A stretch of DNA of 64,000 nucleotides, taken from NCBI GenBank assembly GCA_037039685.1, contig JAWNGF010000005.1, forward strand, positions 1,302,001 to 1,366,000, written 5' to 3'. This DNA is from Ceratobasidium sp. AG-K (lineage: Eukaryota; Basidiomycota; Agaricomycetes; Cantharellales; Ceratobasidiaceae). Of the stretch, positions 1-9,337 are shown piece after piece. How positions within the stretch are numbered: the first letter of the stretch is position 1; each line of letters begins with the position of its first letter. The position numbers and the translations under genes are program-made. The notes beneath the pieces were generated by a model. The model did no database searches. It saw nothing but the letters and a program-made list of their open reading frames with translations, and was not told the origin of the DNA.

Positions 1-71
1 GCAAGGAAAAATTCAAGAGGATTCCGGACCATTGTCCATATGACTGTGCTATTGACTTCAAGGAAGGGGCT
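1..71 (+). pseudogene. pol fragment of an H-family (D-like) retroelement
   Basis: The frame starting at base 3 reads KEKFKRIPDHCPYDCAIDFK. This nearly matches element D pol (minus strand, near 43.75 kb: KFKRIPDHRPYDCAIDFKEG), a stretch just upstream of the reverse transcriptase domain. It is cut at base 71 by the element B 5' LTR and runs off the window on the left, so only this scrap of the host element is visible. Confidence 0.75.
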
Positions 72-486
72 TGTCATGAGCTGACTAAGCTCAGACATTT
101 TATTCTGATTTTATATCTTTTTTTCCGAACACTTTCCTTTTTTGGTACAAATGTCCTCTGGCGCCTAACTTGTATCATGTGATGTATTTGTCTTTCCATT
201 TGATATTGGTGATAGCTTCCAGAACTTCCAGAATGTTGAGTCATGCCTCTTATCTTGCTTATCATCAGATGTACTCGGCTTTCTCACACTGATAGATGAT
301 GACGTGGCACTGATCCCTCATGTATATAAACCCAGAGGTCAAGCCGGTTAACGACGAGGCTTGACCTCCTCTCCACTAGGACTTGCCCAATTCCATCCTC
401 CTTACTATCGCTACTCCTTGGGTTCTAAGACTTACCTAGTCGAACCCCTTAACCTTTTATATACCGAATTGACCCAAGTCGGGACA
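72..486 (+). repeat. 5' LTR of element B (A-family LTR)
   Basis: 415 bp, beginning TGTCATGAGCTGAC and ending GTCGGGACA. TATATAAA lies at 323-330. The 12 nt from base 356 are complementary to the PBS at 489-500 except at the first base. An 11-bp inverted repeat (335-345 / 358-368, 12-nt loop) straddles the predicted transcript start. The 3' mate is at 14799-15214. Confidence 0.9.
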
Positions 487-488
487 TT

Positions 489-500
489 AGGTCAAGCCTT
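489..500 (+). promoter_or_regulatory. Self-priming PBS of element B
   Basis: AGGTCAAGCCTT starts 2 nt after the 5' LTR. It pairs with 11 of the 12 nt of the LTR (356-367) that begin 33 nt from the TATA start, i.e. the predicted mRNA 5' end. This is the arrangement used for self-priming in the Tf1/sushi group. No tRNA 3' end was matched here. Confidence 0.75.
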
Positions 501-926
501 TCAAGCATCAGCCTTACGCTCCTGCTCTCCGCCAAGTAGATAGAAAGTACACGGGAAAACAGGCATAGTACAATGGACAAAGTGCTATATTCAATATAGA
601 CCAGTAGTCCCACGTCGCTATATGCTGTCAGTGAACCCAATCGTTATCCTCTTTTGGGTCATAGCGGCTTTAGTCAGCTAGATACACCCTTAATCTGTTA
701 TACACTGTCACTATCACGCCCGCCCAAGGCTGCTGATAACTGATAAGATCAGATAAGGAGTATACAAAGCAAAAGCTTAGCGTTCAGCACCCTTCACATC
801 CCAATCAACATCTTGAGGAAGCCAGATCCTCTCAAGTCAACCTGGAAAGTGGTCGGAGCACCACTCAAGTTAACACTCATATCCATCAAGAATCCCATCA
901 AGTCGTTGTTTCCATCAGTACGCACT

Positions 927-2195
927 TGTTATGGATACTGACTTCCATTGGTATTTATACTTAGTCTAAACTCACTATACCCAAGGATCGGAAAATGTAC
1001 GAAATATGTCTCGTTTTGTATCGCCGGTAACGAATGTGTTTCGACTTGCATTGTATATACAAAAATGCGAATCGATACTTCTGATGTTTCTCTATCAGTC
1101 GTGACCTTCAGCAACTTGAACGACTCGGAATTCATTAAGTTACAAATTGTTTAAGTTTAATCAATTTGTACCTTCGTGAAATACAAGTATTTCTGGTATA
1201 TCGTCCGACTTGCCGAACCGATCGATTTGATTTCTTTTGCGCTCACTAACGCACAGCCTCGCACATGTATCGGCGGAGTTTCATCTATTTCCGTACAGCG
1301 GCTTCGGAGATATTCTCTTATCAGTGTTCAAATATCGATAGCCACATGATCCACACTTTGAACACAGCATATCTCCACAACTACTGCATGGAATTCCACG
1401 ATCAGACTTGCGTTGGAGTCGCACTGCCTTGCTCTATTTTTGTAGATAGTCTCTATCTTGTAGTTTCCGTGTTCTGGAAAGCTCTTGCAGAACGGCCACA
1501 TGCATAGCCACACTATGTATGGAGTTTGTACCTTTAATATGTACTTTGAGCAGCACTGCATGATCTAACTATAGCTACAGAGCTATTCTTAGGCTACTCC
1601 ACACTACCTAGTGGCCTGGAAATTCTAGTTAGAATATGTGCACTTGAGTATTCATACCTGTGCACTCTAAGGTATATAAACTGGCCTCTGAGAGCCTCCA
1701 AAGGACACCTCTCAATTTACTTTCAATACATCTTTACCAAGTTTATCACTTGTGTGACAGCTTTACAGCTTATTCTAAGACCTAAAGCAGTTCTCCCAAT
1801 AACACTCCTTAATTGTTGAGTTTAACTCCAATTAAGTTGCAGTTGAGGTTGAGATAACTTTAAGAGTTCTACAGTAAGCACTAAGCACTGCACTACAGAT
1901 ACTTGTGTTAGAGAAGTATATTAAGTATTAACTTGATTCTAGCAATCAGGGGGGATATCTTAAATACAACCTATAGGGAACCTTGCCTTGTAGCATTGCT
2001 CAAACAGTTGTAGCTTAAGTGTACCTCTACAGTTAAGAAAGATATATTGTCTTTAGTAACAAATACTGTTAGTAACAGCATATTAGTGCCCTCTGAGGAT
2101 CTAGTAAAGTTTACTTTACCCTCTGGCTCCATAAAGTTGTGGTACAGACAAAGTATATTCTATACTTTAGGATATATTTACACTGAACCATAACA
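927..2195 (+). repeat. 1269-bp solo LTR of an unrelated retroelement
   Basis: Begins TGTTATGG and ends CCATAACA (8-bp inverted ends), flanked by a perfect 5-bp TSD GCACT (922-926 and 2196-2200). Removing it restores the leader seen uninterrupted in element A. A TATA-like gtatataaac near 1671-1680 sets the orientation. The short ORFs inside are not convincing genes. TGTTA...TAACA ends are common in Ty1/copia LTRs, but without an internal region the superfamily is a guess. Confidence 0.8.
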
Positions 2196-2239
2196 GCACT
2201 AAAAAGGATTAATTAGTAATTGAGTAATTAACCTTAAAA

Positions 2240-2854
2240 GTGTTCCCTGCATTCTTGAGCCTCTGCAAAGCAGTCTTTAGACTAAAAGACTTTGTACTTG
2301 ATCTAGATACCAAAGTCGACGAGTTAAACAGTCAAATTGAAGTACTAGTTGAAGATCAGGTTGAACAAGCAGAGGAACTAAGGGTCAAGCATACAAGAAA
2401 CGACGAAAACTACAATCAATTTGAAGCTGATTATCAAGCGCTTCACTCAAGGCTTGAGTTCATCAAAATCAGCATCGAGAACACAAACAAACAACAAGCC
2501 AATCAAGACCGTGTCCAAAGCATAAACCTTGCTGATACTAACATCAAAGTCAAGCACCTCCAAGAACAAATCCGCGTCCCGATTGAGAACTGCGACCAAC
2601 TCATCAAAATCCAAGAAAAACATACTCAAAAGGTCAAAAACCTCATCAACAATAACAAACGTCAGTGGTGCACCATTGAGACTCTCAATGATAAGATCAA
2701 GAGCAGATACTGCCCTCTCGCATCAGAAGTGCGTATTCCTATTAACCAGGATTACCGCCTTCTAAACCATCTTGACACCATCGCCCCCAACCCTTTTCAG
2801 TGGGACCAAGACCTTGACTCACACAGGAACAACACAGGGAACAGCTCAGGCTAG
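2240..2854 (+). CDS. Element B ORF1: AUG-less coiled-coil ORF upstream of gag
   Basis: An open frame of 204 codons from a GTG at 2240 to a TAG, collinear with the 204-codon ORF1 of element A (8723-9337) and ending at the same point. The sequence is rich in Glu, Lys, Gln and Asn with leucine heptads over roughly residues 15-150, so a long coiled coil is likely. Neither copy has an ATG codon anywhere in frame, so GTG marks only the frame limit. Translation must start by splicing, frameshift or a non-AUG codon. No family was recognised. Its place between leader and gag suggests a structural or Gag-associated role, which is inference. Confidence 0.6.
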   Translation: MFPAFLSLCKAVFRLKDFVLDLDTKVDELNSQIEVLVEDQVEQAEELRVKHTRNDENYNQFEADYQALHSRLEFIKISIENTNKQQANQDRVQSINLADTNIKVKHLQEQIRVPIENCDQLIKIQEKHTQKVKNLINNNKRQWCTIETLNDKIKSRYCPLASEVRIPINQDYRLLNHLDTIAPNPFQWDQDLDSHRNNTGNSSG

Positions 2855-3051
2855 AATCCCTATCACTCTTTATTGAAGACATTCATCGTAACTACATATA
2901 CAAACAGTACGACAAACTAGGAGTGATCAACACATTGTTTCTGGAGGACGAGAATCTTGAATTAGTGTTTCTAAGAAGTTTACGTGTCATCAAAGATAGA
3001 CAAGTTTGCAGAAGGATTCGCAATATTCTGTACAGTCTGGGCTCCCAATAA
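2818..3051 (+). pseudogene. Element B ORF2, upstream of gag
   Basis: 78 open codons after a TGA (2815-2817) that is CGA in element A. It overlaps the end of ORF1 in the -1 frame and matches element A 8526-8777, including the charged stretch LFIEDIHRNYIYKQYDKLG. It ends at TAA, 25 nt before the gag ATG and in the gag frame. Function is unknown. Confidence 0.5.
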
Positions 3052-3075
3052 ATCCATACTTTCCCCTGCTCCAAT

Positions 3076-3301
3076 ATGTCCAGAGCCCCATCACCAAGTC
3101 AAGGAGGGTTCACCCAAATATCTGAAACATCCCCACCCAATGTAGTAGCACACGCAATCAATGCTCTAATAGATGAGGTGCAAAAGATAAACAGCCACAT
3201 CAATGCCTTGAATAGCATCACTACCACGCTAGAACAAGGGATTGACAACACTGTTGCGGATGTCATGGCAATCCAAAATCAAACCTCACAGATTGCACCT
3301 C
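3076..3301 (+). pseudogene. gag: Element B gag, N-terminal part
   Basis: Starts at ATG with MSRAPSPSQGGFTQISETS and runs collinear with element A gag until interrupted at base 3301 by element A (TSD ACCTC). The reading frame resumes at 10223. The segment is the N-terminal helical part of Gag, which is the capsid precursor that assembles the virus-like particle in the cytoplasm. Removing A joins IAP and LHQL with no loss of frame. Confidence 0.85.
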
Positions 3302-3704
3302 TGTCCCGACTTGGGTCAATTAGGTATATAAAAGTTAAGGGGTTCGACTTAGACAAGTCTTAGAACCCAAGGAGTAGTGATAGTAAGAGGATTGATTGAT
3401 CAAGTCCTAATGGAGAGGAGGTCAAGCCTTGTCGTTAACCGGCTTGACCTCTGGGTTTATATACATGAGGGATCAGTGCCACGTCATCATTTATCAGTGT
3501 GGGAAAGCCAAGTACAACCAATGATAAGCGACATGACTCGACATTCTGGAAGTTCCGGAAGCAACACCGATATCAAATGAAAAGACAAATACATCACATG
3601 ATACAAGTTAAGCGCCAGAGGACATTTGTACCGAAAAAGGAAAGTGTTCGGAAAAAAAGATATAAAATCAGAATAAAATGTCTGAGCTTAGTCAGCTCAT
3701 GACA
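3302..3704 (-). repeat. 3' LTR of element A
   Basis: 403 bp. On the minus strand it starts TGTCATGAGCTGAC right after the polypurine stretch GGAAGGGGTAA and ends GTCGGGACA. It differs from 9820-10222 at four sites, two of which are CG versus CA. Confidence 0.93.
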
Positions 3705-3714
3705 TTACCCCTTC

Positions 3715-6700
3715 CTAAGGGCCTGGCGCGGTGGGGTGGAGTTTGTGAAATTTATCAACCAGTTCAGGAGCGTTCTTGAGATCTTCCTTTGATTGCCAAG
3801 AGTTGTCTGCATGAGAGTATCCTTTCCATTTGACGTAATAGTGGAGTTGACGGCGGATTTTTTTGGAATTAAGGATCTCTTCAACTTCCCACTCTTCTGC
3901 TCCTTCTTGTGTGACAATAGGGGGTGGTTGAGCGGGTTCGCGGCCGTGGGGATCAGCGTGGAATTTCTTGAGCAGCATGACATGGAAGACAGGATGAATC
4001 TTCATTGATTTTGGTAATTCCAGTCTAAAGGCATGAGTCCCTACTTTTTCCATTACCTTGTAGGGGCCTAAAACTTTGTGCGAGAGTTTTACTGAGGGTC
4101 TGTCTGTGGAAATGTTCTGATGATTAAGCCAGACTTTATCTCCCGGGTTTATCTCTTCTGGTTCTTTGGCTCCTTTATCAAAGTAGTGTTTGTAGGACTG
4201 ATTTGCTAGAATGAGGGCGGCTTTGACTTCGTCGTATCCTTTCAACAGGAATTCCGCATGGGCATCAGCTTCAGGAACAGTATAATCTGATTCTTCCCCG
4301 ATGTTCATTCTAGGGTTGAAACCCTGGCAGATCTGGAAAGGGGTTTTGCCAGTGGATGCTTGGATTCCATTGTTATAAGCAAATTCTGCCATAGGGAGCA
4401 GGGCCACCCAGTCGTTTTGCCTATGGTTGACAAAAGCCCTGATAAAGATTTCAACGACTTGGTTTGCCCGTTCTGACTGTCCGTCTGTCCTTGGATGGTA
4501 GGCTGTGCTGAAGGTGGGTTTTACATCCAACCGTTTGTACAGATGCCTAATGAACTTTGAGTTGAAAGTGGATCCTCTACCCGAGACTGTTGCTTTTGGG
4601 GTGCCGTGAAGTTTCCAAATGTTTGCAACAAAAATATTGGCTATGTCTACTGCTGTGGCCGTTGATTTGCAAGGGAGATAGTGTGCCATCTTGGAGAACC
4701 GATCTACCACCGTCAAGATTGCGTCATATCCTTCTGATTCTGGGAGCCCTACAACCATGTCGTTGGAAATCTCTTCCCAAGGTCTCTCAGGAATATGTAA
4801 AGGATGCAGTAGTCCTGTGGGGAGTTGGTTCGATGGTTTAACTCGAATGCATGTTTCGCAGTGTGACACATAAGAGTTGACAAATTTCTTCATGGTTGGC
4901 CAGTAGTAAGTTCTTGAGACCAATTCCAATGTTCTTGCTTGTCCAGGATGCCCAGCTGTAATATTGTCATGGCGCGATTCCAATATCAGGTTTCTGACGG
5001 TTTCATCTTTGGGGACAAAGATCTTTCCTTTGAACATTAGGAGTCCTTCTCTGTATTCCCAATCTTTGACCTTTTCTCCGTTTCTCAGCTTATTGTGGGC
5101 TTCCTCTAATCTTGGATCTTTGAGGATTGCTTCTCTGATTAGATCGTTGATCTCCTGGTCAGGGGTAATAGCCAAAATAAAAATGTCTGGTTTGAGGAGA
5201 ACTTGGTTCTCTACCCCCTCCAAAGGTTCTAGGTCATATCGCCTCAAGAGAATGTCTGCTTTTTTGTTTTGGTTTCCTGGCCTGTACAAGATTTGGAAGT
5301 TGAAGTCCCCCAAGAAATTCATCCAGCGGATTTGGCGTTGGTTCAATTGTTTGGATGATGAGAAGTATTCCAAATTTTTGTGATCTGTTATCACTTGAAT
5401 GGCTTTTTCTGTGCCTTGAAGTAAGTGCCGCCATTCCTTGAATGCCCTAATGATTGCCAATAGTTCTTTGTCAAAAATGTCGTAGTTTCGTTCAGCCGGA
5501 TTTAGTGATTTAGAAAGAAAAGCTACAGGGTGTAATTTCCCTTCTTCATCCTTCTGAGATAAAACTGCTCCTGTGGCAAATCCCAACGCATCTGTTTCAA
5601 GGAAAAATTCCTTATTTTGATCGGGCTGCATCATTACAGGTGCCACCTTAAGAGCTTCTTTTAGTGCATTCATGGCCTCTTGTTCTTTGCTTGTCCACTG
5701 CCACTTTTGATCCTTCTTGAGTAGGTTATATAGAGGTCTGGCTTTGCCGGCAAAGTCTTGAATGAATCTTTGATAGAAATTGACGAATCCTAGGAACTCT
5801 TGAACTTGTTTGACATTCTTGGGTGCCTTCCAATTCATAGCCGCCGTGACCTTTTCCTGATCTGTTTCGATTCCTTTATTGGAAATGACCAGTCCTACCC
5901 AGTCCAATTTGGTTTGGTGGAACTTGCATTTCCTCAATTTTGCAATCAACTTGTGTTCCCTTAGTCTTCTTAGCACCTCTTTCACATACCCTGGATGATC
6001 TTTGACTCGTTTGGAAAAAACAAAGATATCATCAATGTATACGAGTACGAAAACCCCCATAATGTCCCTGAATATAGAGTTCATTAGGGACTGGAAGCTT
6101 GATGGAGCGTTTTTGAGACCGAAGGGCATGACTTTCCATTCATACATGCCGTATTGAGTTTTGAATGCTGTTTTCCATTCATGGCCTGCTGCTATTCGGG
6201 TTTGATGGAATCCTTGTGCCAAGTCTAGAGTGGTGCCGATGACAAATCCTTCCAGGGCCCTTAACCATTGGTCCAGTAGAGGTATTCCGCTTGCGTTGAA
6301 TTTGCATAGCGAATTCACATATCTGTAGTCAACGCAAAAGCGTAACTCTGGGTTGTTTGGATCTTCTGGATGTGGTTTTTTGACAAATAGAACCGGTGAA
6401 GCCAAAGGAGACTTAGAAATCTGAATGTGTCCCCTTCGGATAAGGGTTTCTAATACCTTCTTCATTTCTTTGTCTTCAGCTGGGGATGTTTTGTAAATAG
6501 GGCCGTGCTTTAGTTTAGCTTCTGGTAGGAGGTCGAGCGTAATGTCAGTTGGCCTGTGAGGTGGGAGTTCTTCTAATCTGGACTCGTCGAATACATCTGC
6601 GAACTCTTTGTATTCCTCTGGTAATGTAGTTTCGGCTGCAATTTGGAGTGTAGATGGGATTTCTAGGCAGTTTTTTGAGCAGAATTCGCTTGTGTATGTG

Positions 6701-7113
6701 ATTGTCCTATTTTTCCAATTAATTTGTGGGTTATGTTTCTTGCGCCATGACATCCCGAGTACAATGGGGTGTCTTCCAATGTTTGTGACATGACATTCTA
6801 TTTTGCTGGAATGTGTTCCCATGACAAGTTTAAATTTGGTATAGTGGGTGACTTTTCCAGACGAAACTTCTTGCCCATCTATAACTCGCAGAGTCTTTGG
6901 TTTTTTGTGTTGAAAAAGGGGAAGGTTTGCCCCTCTTGCTAGGGAAGGGTTGATGAAATAGGAGGTTGCGCCGCAATCAAGGAGTGCTTGTCCAGAGAAT
7001 TTTTTTGATCTGTTAATTGACTTAGAATCAGGAGCCGTAGCTAGTGGATGAGCGGTGAAATCAACGTATAATTGGTTTTCATTTGATATTGACATGTTTT
7101 CTAGCTCATTCAT
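3715..7113 (-). CDS. pol: Element A Pol: protease, RT, RNase H, integrase, chromodomain
   Basis: 1132 residues from the first ATG. The open frame extends further upstream and overlaps the end of gag in the -1 frame. Visible in order: aspartic protease LLDCGAT (about residue 46); reverse transcriptase with YIDD (359-362); RNase H with Asp508, Glu550, Asp577 and Asp620; integrase HHCC zinc site (H715, H722, C752, C755) and core with Asp804 and Glu881; and a chromodomain near the C terminus (VEEILNSKKIRRQLHYYVKW). The enzyme copies the genomic RNA inside particles and inserts the cDNA; chromodomains of this clade guide insertion to modified histones. The second integrase Asp is Gly845 (VSGRGS; copies B and C of the family and other families read VSDRGS), so the integrase is probably dead. 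RNase H reads TDALG where related copies have TDASG. Confidence 0.95.
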   Translation of the reverse strand: MNELENMSISNENQLYVDFTAHPLATAPDSKSINRSKKFSGQALLDCGATSYFINPSLARGANLPLFQHKKPKTLRVIDGQEVSSGKVTHYTKFKLVMGTHSSKIECHVTNIGRHPIVLGMSWRKKHNPQINWKNRTITYTSEFCSKNCLEIPSTLQIAAETTLPEEYKEFADVFDESRLEELPPHRPTDITLDLLPEAKLKHGPIYKTSPAEDKEMKKVLETLIRRGHIQISKSPLASPVLFVKKPHPEDPNNPELRFCVDYRYVNSLCKFNASGIPLLDQWLRALEGFVIGTTLDLAQGFHQTRIAAGHEWKTAFKTQYGMYEWKVMPFGLKNAPSSFQSLMNSIFRDIMGVFVLVYIDDIFVFSKRVKDHPGYVKEVLRRLREHKLIAKLRKCKFHQTKLDWVGLVISNKGIETDQEKVTAAMNWKAPKNVKQVQEFLGFVNFYQRFIQDFAGKARPLYNLLKKDQKWQWTSKEQEAMNALKEALKVAPVMMQPDQNKEFFLETDALGFATGAVLSQKDEEGKLHPVAFLSKSLNPAERNYDIFDKELLAIIRAFKEWRHLLQGTEKAIQVITDHKNLEYFSSSKQLNQRQIRWMNFLGDFNFQILYRPGNQNKKADILLRRYDLEPLEGVENQVLLKPDIFILAITPDQEINDLIREAILKDPRLEEAHNKLRNGEKVKDWEYREGLLMFKGKIFVPKDETVRNLILESRHDNITAGHPGQARTLELVSRTYYWPTMKKFVNSYVSHCETCIRVKPSNQLPTGLLHPLHIPERPWEEISNDMVVGLPESEGYDAILTVVDRFSKMAHYLPCKSTATAVDIANIFVANIWKLHGTPKATVSGRGSTFNSKFIRHLYKRLDVKPTFSTAYHPRTDGQSERANQVVEIFIRAFVNHRQNDWVALLPMAEFAYNNGIQASTGKTPFQICQGFNPRMNIGEESDYTVPEADAHAEFLLKGYDEVKAALILANQSYKHYFDKGAKEPEEINPGDKVWLNHQNISTDRPSVKLSHKVLGPYKVMEKVGTHAFRLELPKSMKIHPVFHVMLLKKFHADPHGREPAQPPPIVTQEGAEEWEVEEILNSKKIRRQLHYYVKWKGYSHADNSWQSKEDLKNAPELVDKFHKLHPTAPGP

Positions 7114-7148
7114 ATTACTAGCTAATATATCACCGAGTACTTGGCTCC

Positions 7149-8501
7149 TTAATAAGCCTCGGTGACGTCTTTTCCCGATTCGATGTCTGAAGAGATTTCT
7201 TCAATCTGAGCTTCGAACCCTGAGGCTGTGTTCTTGGAAGGACAGACTCTTGCTGAGTGTCCCTTGCCGCCGCAGGTGAAGCAAATCATTGGTCCCTTTC
7301 CTTTTCCATCAAGATCCATTGCATTAGGGTCTTTAGTAGGAGTGGACGATTTGGGTGTTTGAGTGATAGGAGCGTTGAAGGTACTGGTTCGGGTGTCTTT
7401 TTGAATCGCTCCAAAAGGGACATTTCCTTTTGTTCCATCGTCCCAGGAGATCTGTGGAACTGGACGGCCCTTGGCGTTTCTGGTAATGCTTGAGATTTTG
7501 CTGTATTGCACCCCCCCTGTAGGTTTTGACATAAAGACACGATTGTTTACGTTGAATCTTTGACCCAGTGAGGTGTTTGGAGTGCTTGTGGCTGTCTTGG
7601 AAATAGTTTGTTTCGAAGTGCTGGTTTGTGGGCTTTGCAATTTCTTTGGTGCATTAATGGCATTCATTGTGGAGTCAATTTCCAGGGCTCTTTCGCGAAC
7701 TTGGTTGAATGTCCTTGTTGCTTCATGGGGTTTAAAGTTCTGTGACACCATGGCCATCTTGATTTCATCTTTAAGACCGTCATAGAAATCGTCACGAAGT
7801 ACTTGATCGGTGTACCCGAGTACCGATGAATAAGTGACGAAGTCTCGTAGATAATCTTGGACAGAGTTCTTCTGGATCAATTTCTTGTATAGTTGTCTAT
7901 ATTGGTCGATCTTGTGAACGTCGCCAAACCTAGCTTGCATTTCGTTCCAGAATTCATCCATGTCGTGTAGCCAATTTGTTGCTCCCCTTCTTGCCGTGTC
8001 TACATCAATTCCAGGTTGCATCCATACATAGGCAGGCCCCTTGCAATAACCCATGATATAAGTGATTTTTTGTTCTGTGGTTGCTTGTGGGGATGTATGA
8101 TTTATGTACAAAGTACATTGCGACTTAAACTCATCAAATTTATCTACATCTCCCGAAAATTCTTCTGGGGGATGCATTTTGAGTTTGTATCCTGGGGTGG
8201 TTGTTGACGCAGTGGTGGAGGGTGTTGCACCCAGGTTTGCAAGTGACTGAGACACCGCATTCATTAATTGGTGAAGGGGTGCAATTTGTGCAGTTTGATT
8301 TTGAATTGCATGGATATCTGCAATGTTATTGTCGATTCCCAGTTCTAGGGTAGAGGTGATACCATTTAAGGCATTAATATGACCGTTAATTTTTTGCACT
8401 TCGTCTATTAAGGCATTGATTGCCTGTGCAACTACATCGGGTCCGGATGTTGCTGAAATTTGGGTAAATCCTCCTTGACTAGGTGATGGGGCTCTCAACA
8501 T
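7149..8501 (-). CDS. gag: Element A Gag
   Basis: 450 residues from an ATG that lies 25 nt after the ORF2 stop. The N-terminal part is helical, the central part is the retrotransposon Gag region (TEQKITYIMGYCKGPAYVWM), and the C-terminal part carries a CCHC zinc knuckle CFTCGGKGHSARVC, which binds RNA. It ends in EAY followed by TAA. Pol follows in the -1 frame, with the slippery heptamer GGGAAAA 24 nt before the stop. Gag forms the cytoplasmic particle and packages the element RNA. No defects were seen. Confidence 0.93.
   Translation of the reverse strand: MLRAPSPSQGGFTQISATSGPDVVAQAINALIDEVQKINGHINALNGITSTLELGIDNNIADIHAIQNQTAQIAPLHQLMNAVSQSLANLGATPSTTASTTTPGYKLKMHPPEEFSGDVDKFDEFKSQCTLYINHTSPQATTEQKITYIMGYCKGPAYVWMQPGIDVDTARRGATNWLHDMDEFWNEMQARFGDVHKIDQYRQLYKKLIQKNSVQDYLRDFVTYSSVLGYTDQVLRDDFYDGLKDEIKMAMVSQNFKPHEATRTFNQVRERALEIDSTMNAINAPKKLQSPQTSTSKQTISKTATSTPNTSLGQRFNVNNRVFMSKPTGGVQYSKISSITRNAKGRPVPQISWDDGTKGNVPFGAIQKDTRTSTFNAPITQTPKSSTPTKDPNAMDLDGKGKGPMICFTCGGKGHSARVCPSKNTASGFEAQIEEISSDIESGKDVTEAY
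7170..7176 (-). promoter_or_regulatory. Gag-Pol -1 frameshift site, element A
   Basis: Minus-strand G GGA AAA in the gag frame (codons TCG GGA AAA GAC) fits the X XXY YYZ rule. A -1 slip leads into the pol frame with no stop before the pol ATG. The same heptamer occurs at the same place in copies B and C. Confidence 0.7.
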
Positions 8502-8525
8502 ATTGGAGCGGGGAAAAAGGTAGAT

Positions 8526-8777
8526 TTATTGGGATCCGAGGCCGTACAAAATATCATGGATTCTTTTTCGAACCCATCTGTCTTTAATGATGCGCAAACT
8601 TCTCAAAAATATCAATTCAAGATTTTCGTCTTCCAAGAACAACGCGTTGATTACTCCTAGTTCGTCGTACTGTTTGTATATGTAGTTGCAATGAACGTCT
8701 TCAATAAAGAGTTTTAGGGACTCTAGTCTAAGCTGTTCCCTGTGTTGTTCCTGTGTGAGTCGAGGTCTTGGTCCCAC
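8526..8777 (-). CDS. Element A ORF2 upstream of gag
   Basis: 84 open codons, overlapping the last 55 nt of ORF1 in the -1 frame and ending at TAA 25 nt before gag, in the gag frame. There is no ATG near the 5' end (the frame limit is a GTG), so it is probably a continuation of ORF1 by frameshift or splicing: the stretch ctttttcag|tggg inside the overlap looks like a 3' splice site. It is charged and mixed helical, with no recognised family. Conserved in copy B apart from one CGA-to-TGA change. Confidence 0.5.
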   Translation of the reverse strand: MGPRPRLTQEQHREQLRLESLKLFIEDVHCNYIYKQYDELGVINALFLEDENLELIFLRSLRIIKDRWVRKRIHDILYGLGSQ

Positions 8778-9337
8778 TGAAAAAGGTTGGGTGCAATGGT
8801 ATTAAGGTGATTTAGCAGGCGGTAATCCTGGTTAATAGGAATACGCACTTCTGCTGCAAGATGGCAGTATTTGCCCTTGATTTTATCTTTAAGGGTTTCG
8901 ATAGTACGCCACTGTCGTTTGTTGTTGTTGATGAGGTTTTCGACCTTTCGAGTGTGTTTTTCTTGGATTTTAATAAGTTGGTCGCAATTTTCGATCAACA
9001 CACGGGTTTGTTCTTGCAAGCGCTTGACTTCGATATTGGTGTCAGCTAGATTTATGCTTTGGACACGATCTTGATCGGCTTGTTGCTTGTTTGTGTTGTC
9101 AAGGTTAATTTTGACGAACTCAAGCCTTGAATGAAGAGATTGATAATCGGCTTCGAGTTGATTGTAGTTTTCGTCGTTTCGAGTACGTTCGACCCTTAAT
9201 TCCTCTGCTTGTTCGACTTGATCTTCTTCTAGTACCTCAATTCGACTGTTTAATTTGTCGACTTTGGTGTCTAGATCAAGTACGAAGTCCTTGAGTCTAA
9301 AGACTGCTTCGCAGAGGCTAAAAAATGCGGGAAACAC
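8723..9337 (-). CDS. Element A ORF1: AUG-less coiled-coil ORF upstream of gag
   Basis: 204 open codons with no in-frame ATG. The limit is a GTG preceded closely by in-frame TAA stops. The first codons follow cattttttag, a plausible 3' splice acceptor. The sequence has leucine heptads and many charged residues (for example RLKDFVLDLDTKVDKLNSRI), predicting an extended coiled coil. It is collinear with copy B 2240-2854 without any indel, which argues for coding constraint. Known Tf1/sushi elements begin with gag, so an extra ORF here is unusual. Function is unknown; a particle, nuclear-import or host-interaction role is only possible. Confidence 0.65.
   Translation of the reverse strand: MFPAFFSLCEAVFRLKDFVLDLDTKVDKLNSRIEVLEEDQVEQAEELRVERTRNDENYNQLEADYQSLHSRLEFVKINLDNTNKQQADQDRVQSINLADTNIEVKRLQEQTRVLIENCDQLIKIQEKHTRKVENLINNNKRQWRTIETLKDKIKGKYCHLAAEVRIPINQDYRLLNHLNTIAPNLFQWDQDLDSHRNNTGNSLD

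Noticed and set aside
74..265. Short ORFs repeated in each A-family LTR (about 60-70 codons)
   Set aside because: They recur only because the LTR is repeated. They overlap the promoter and have no start context or domain.
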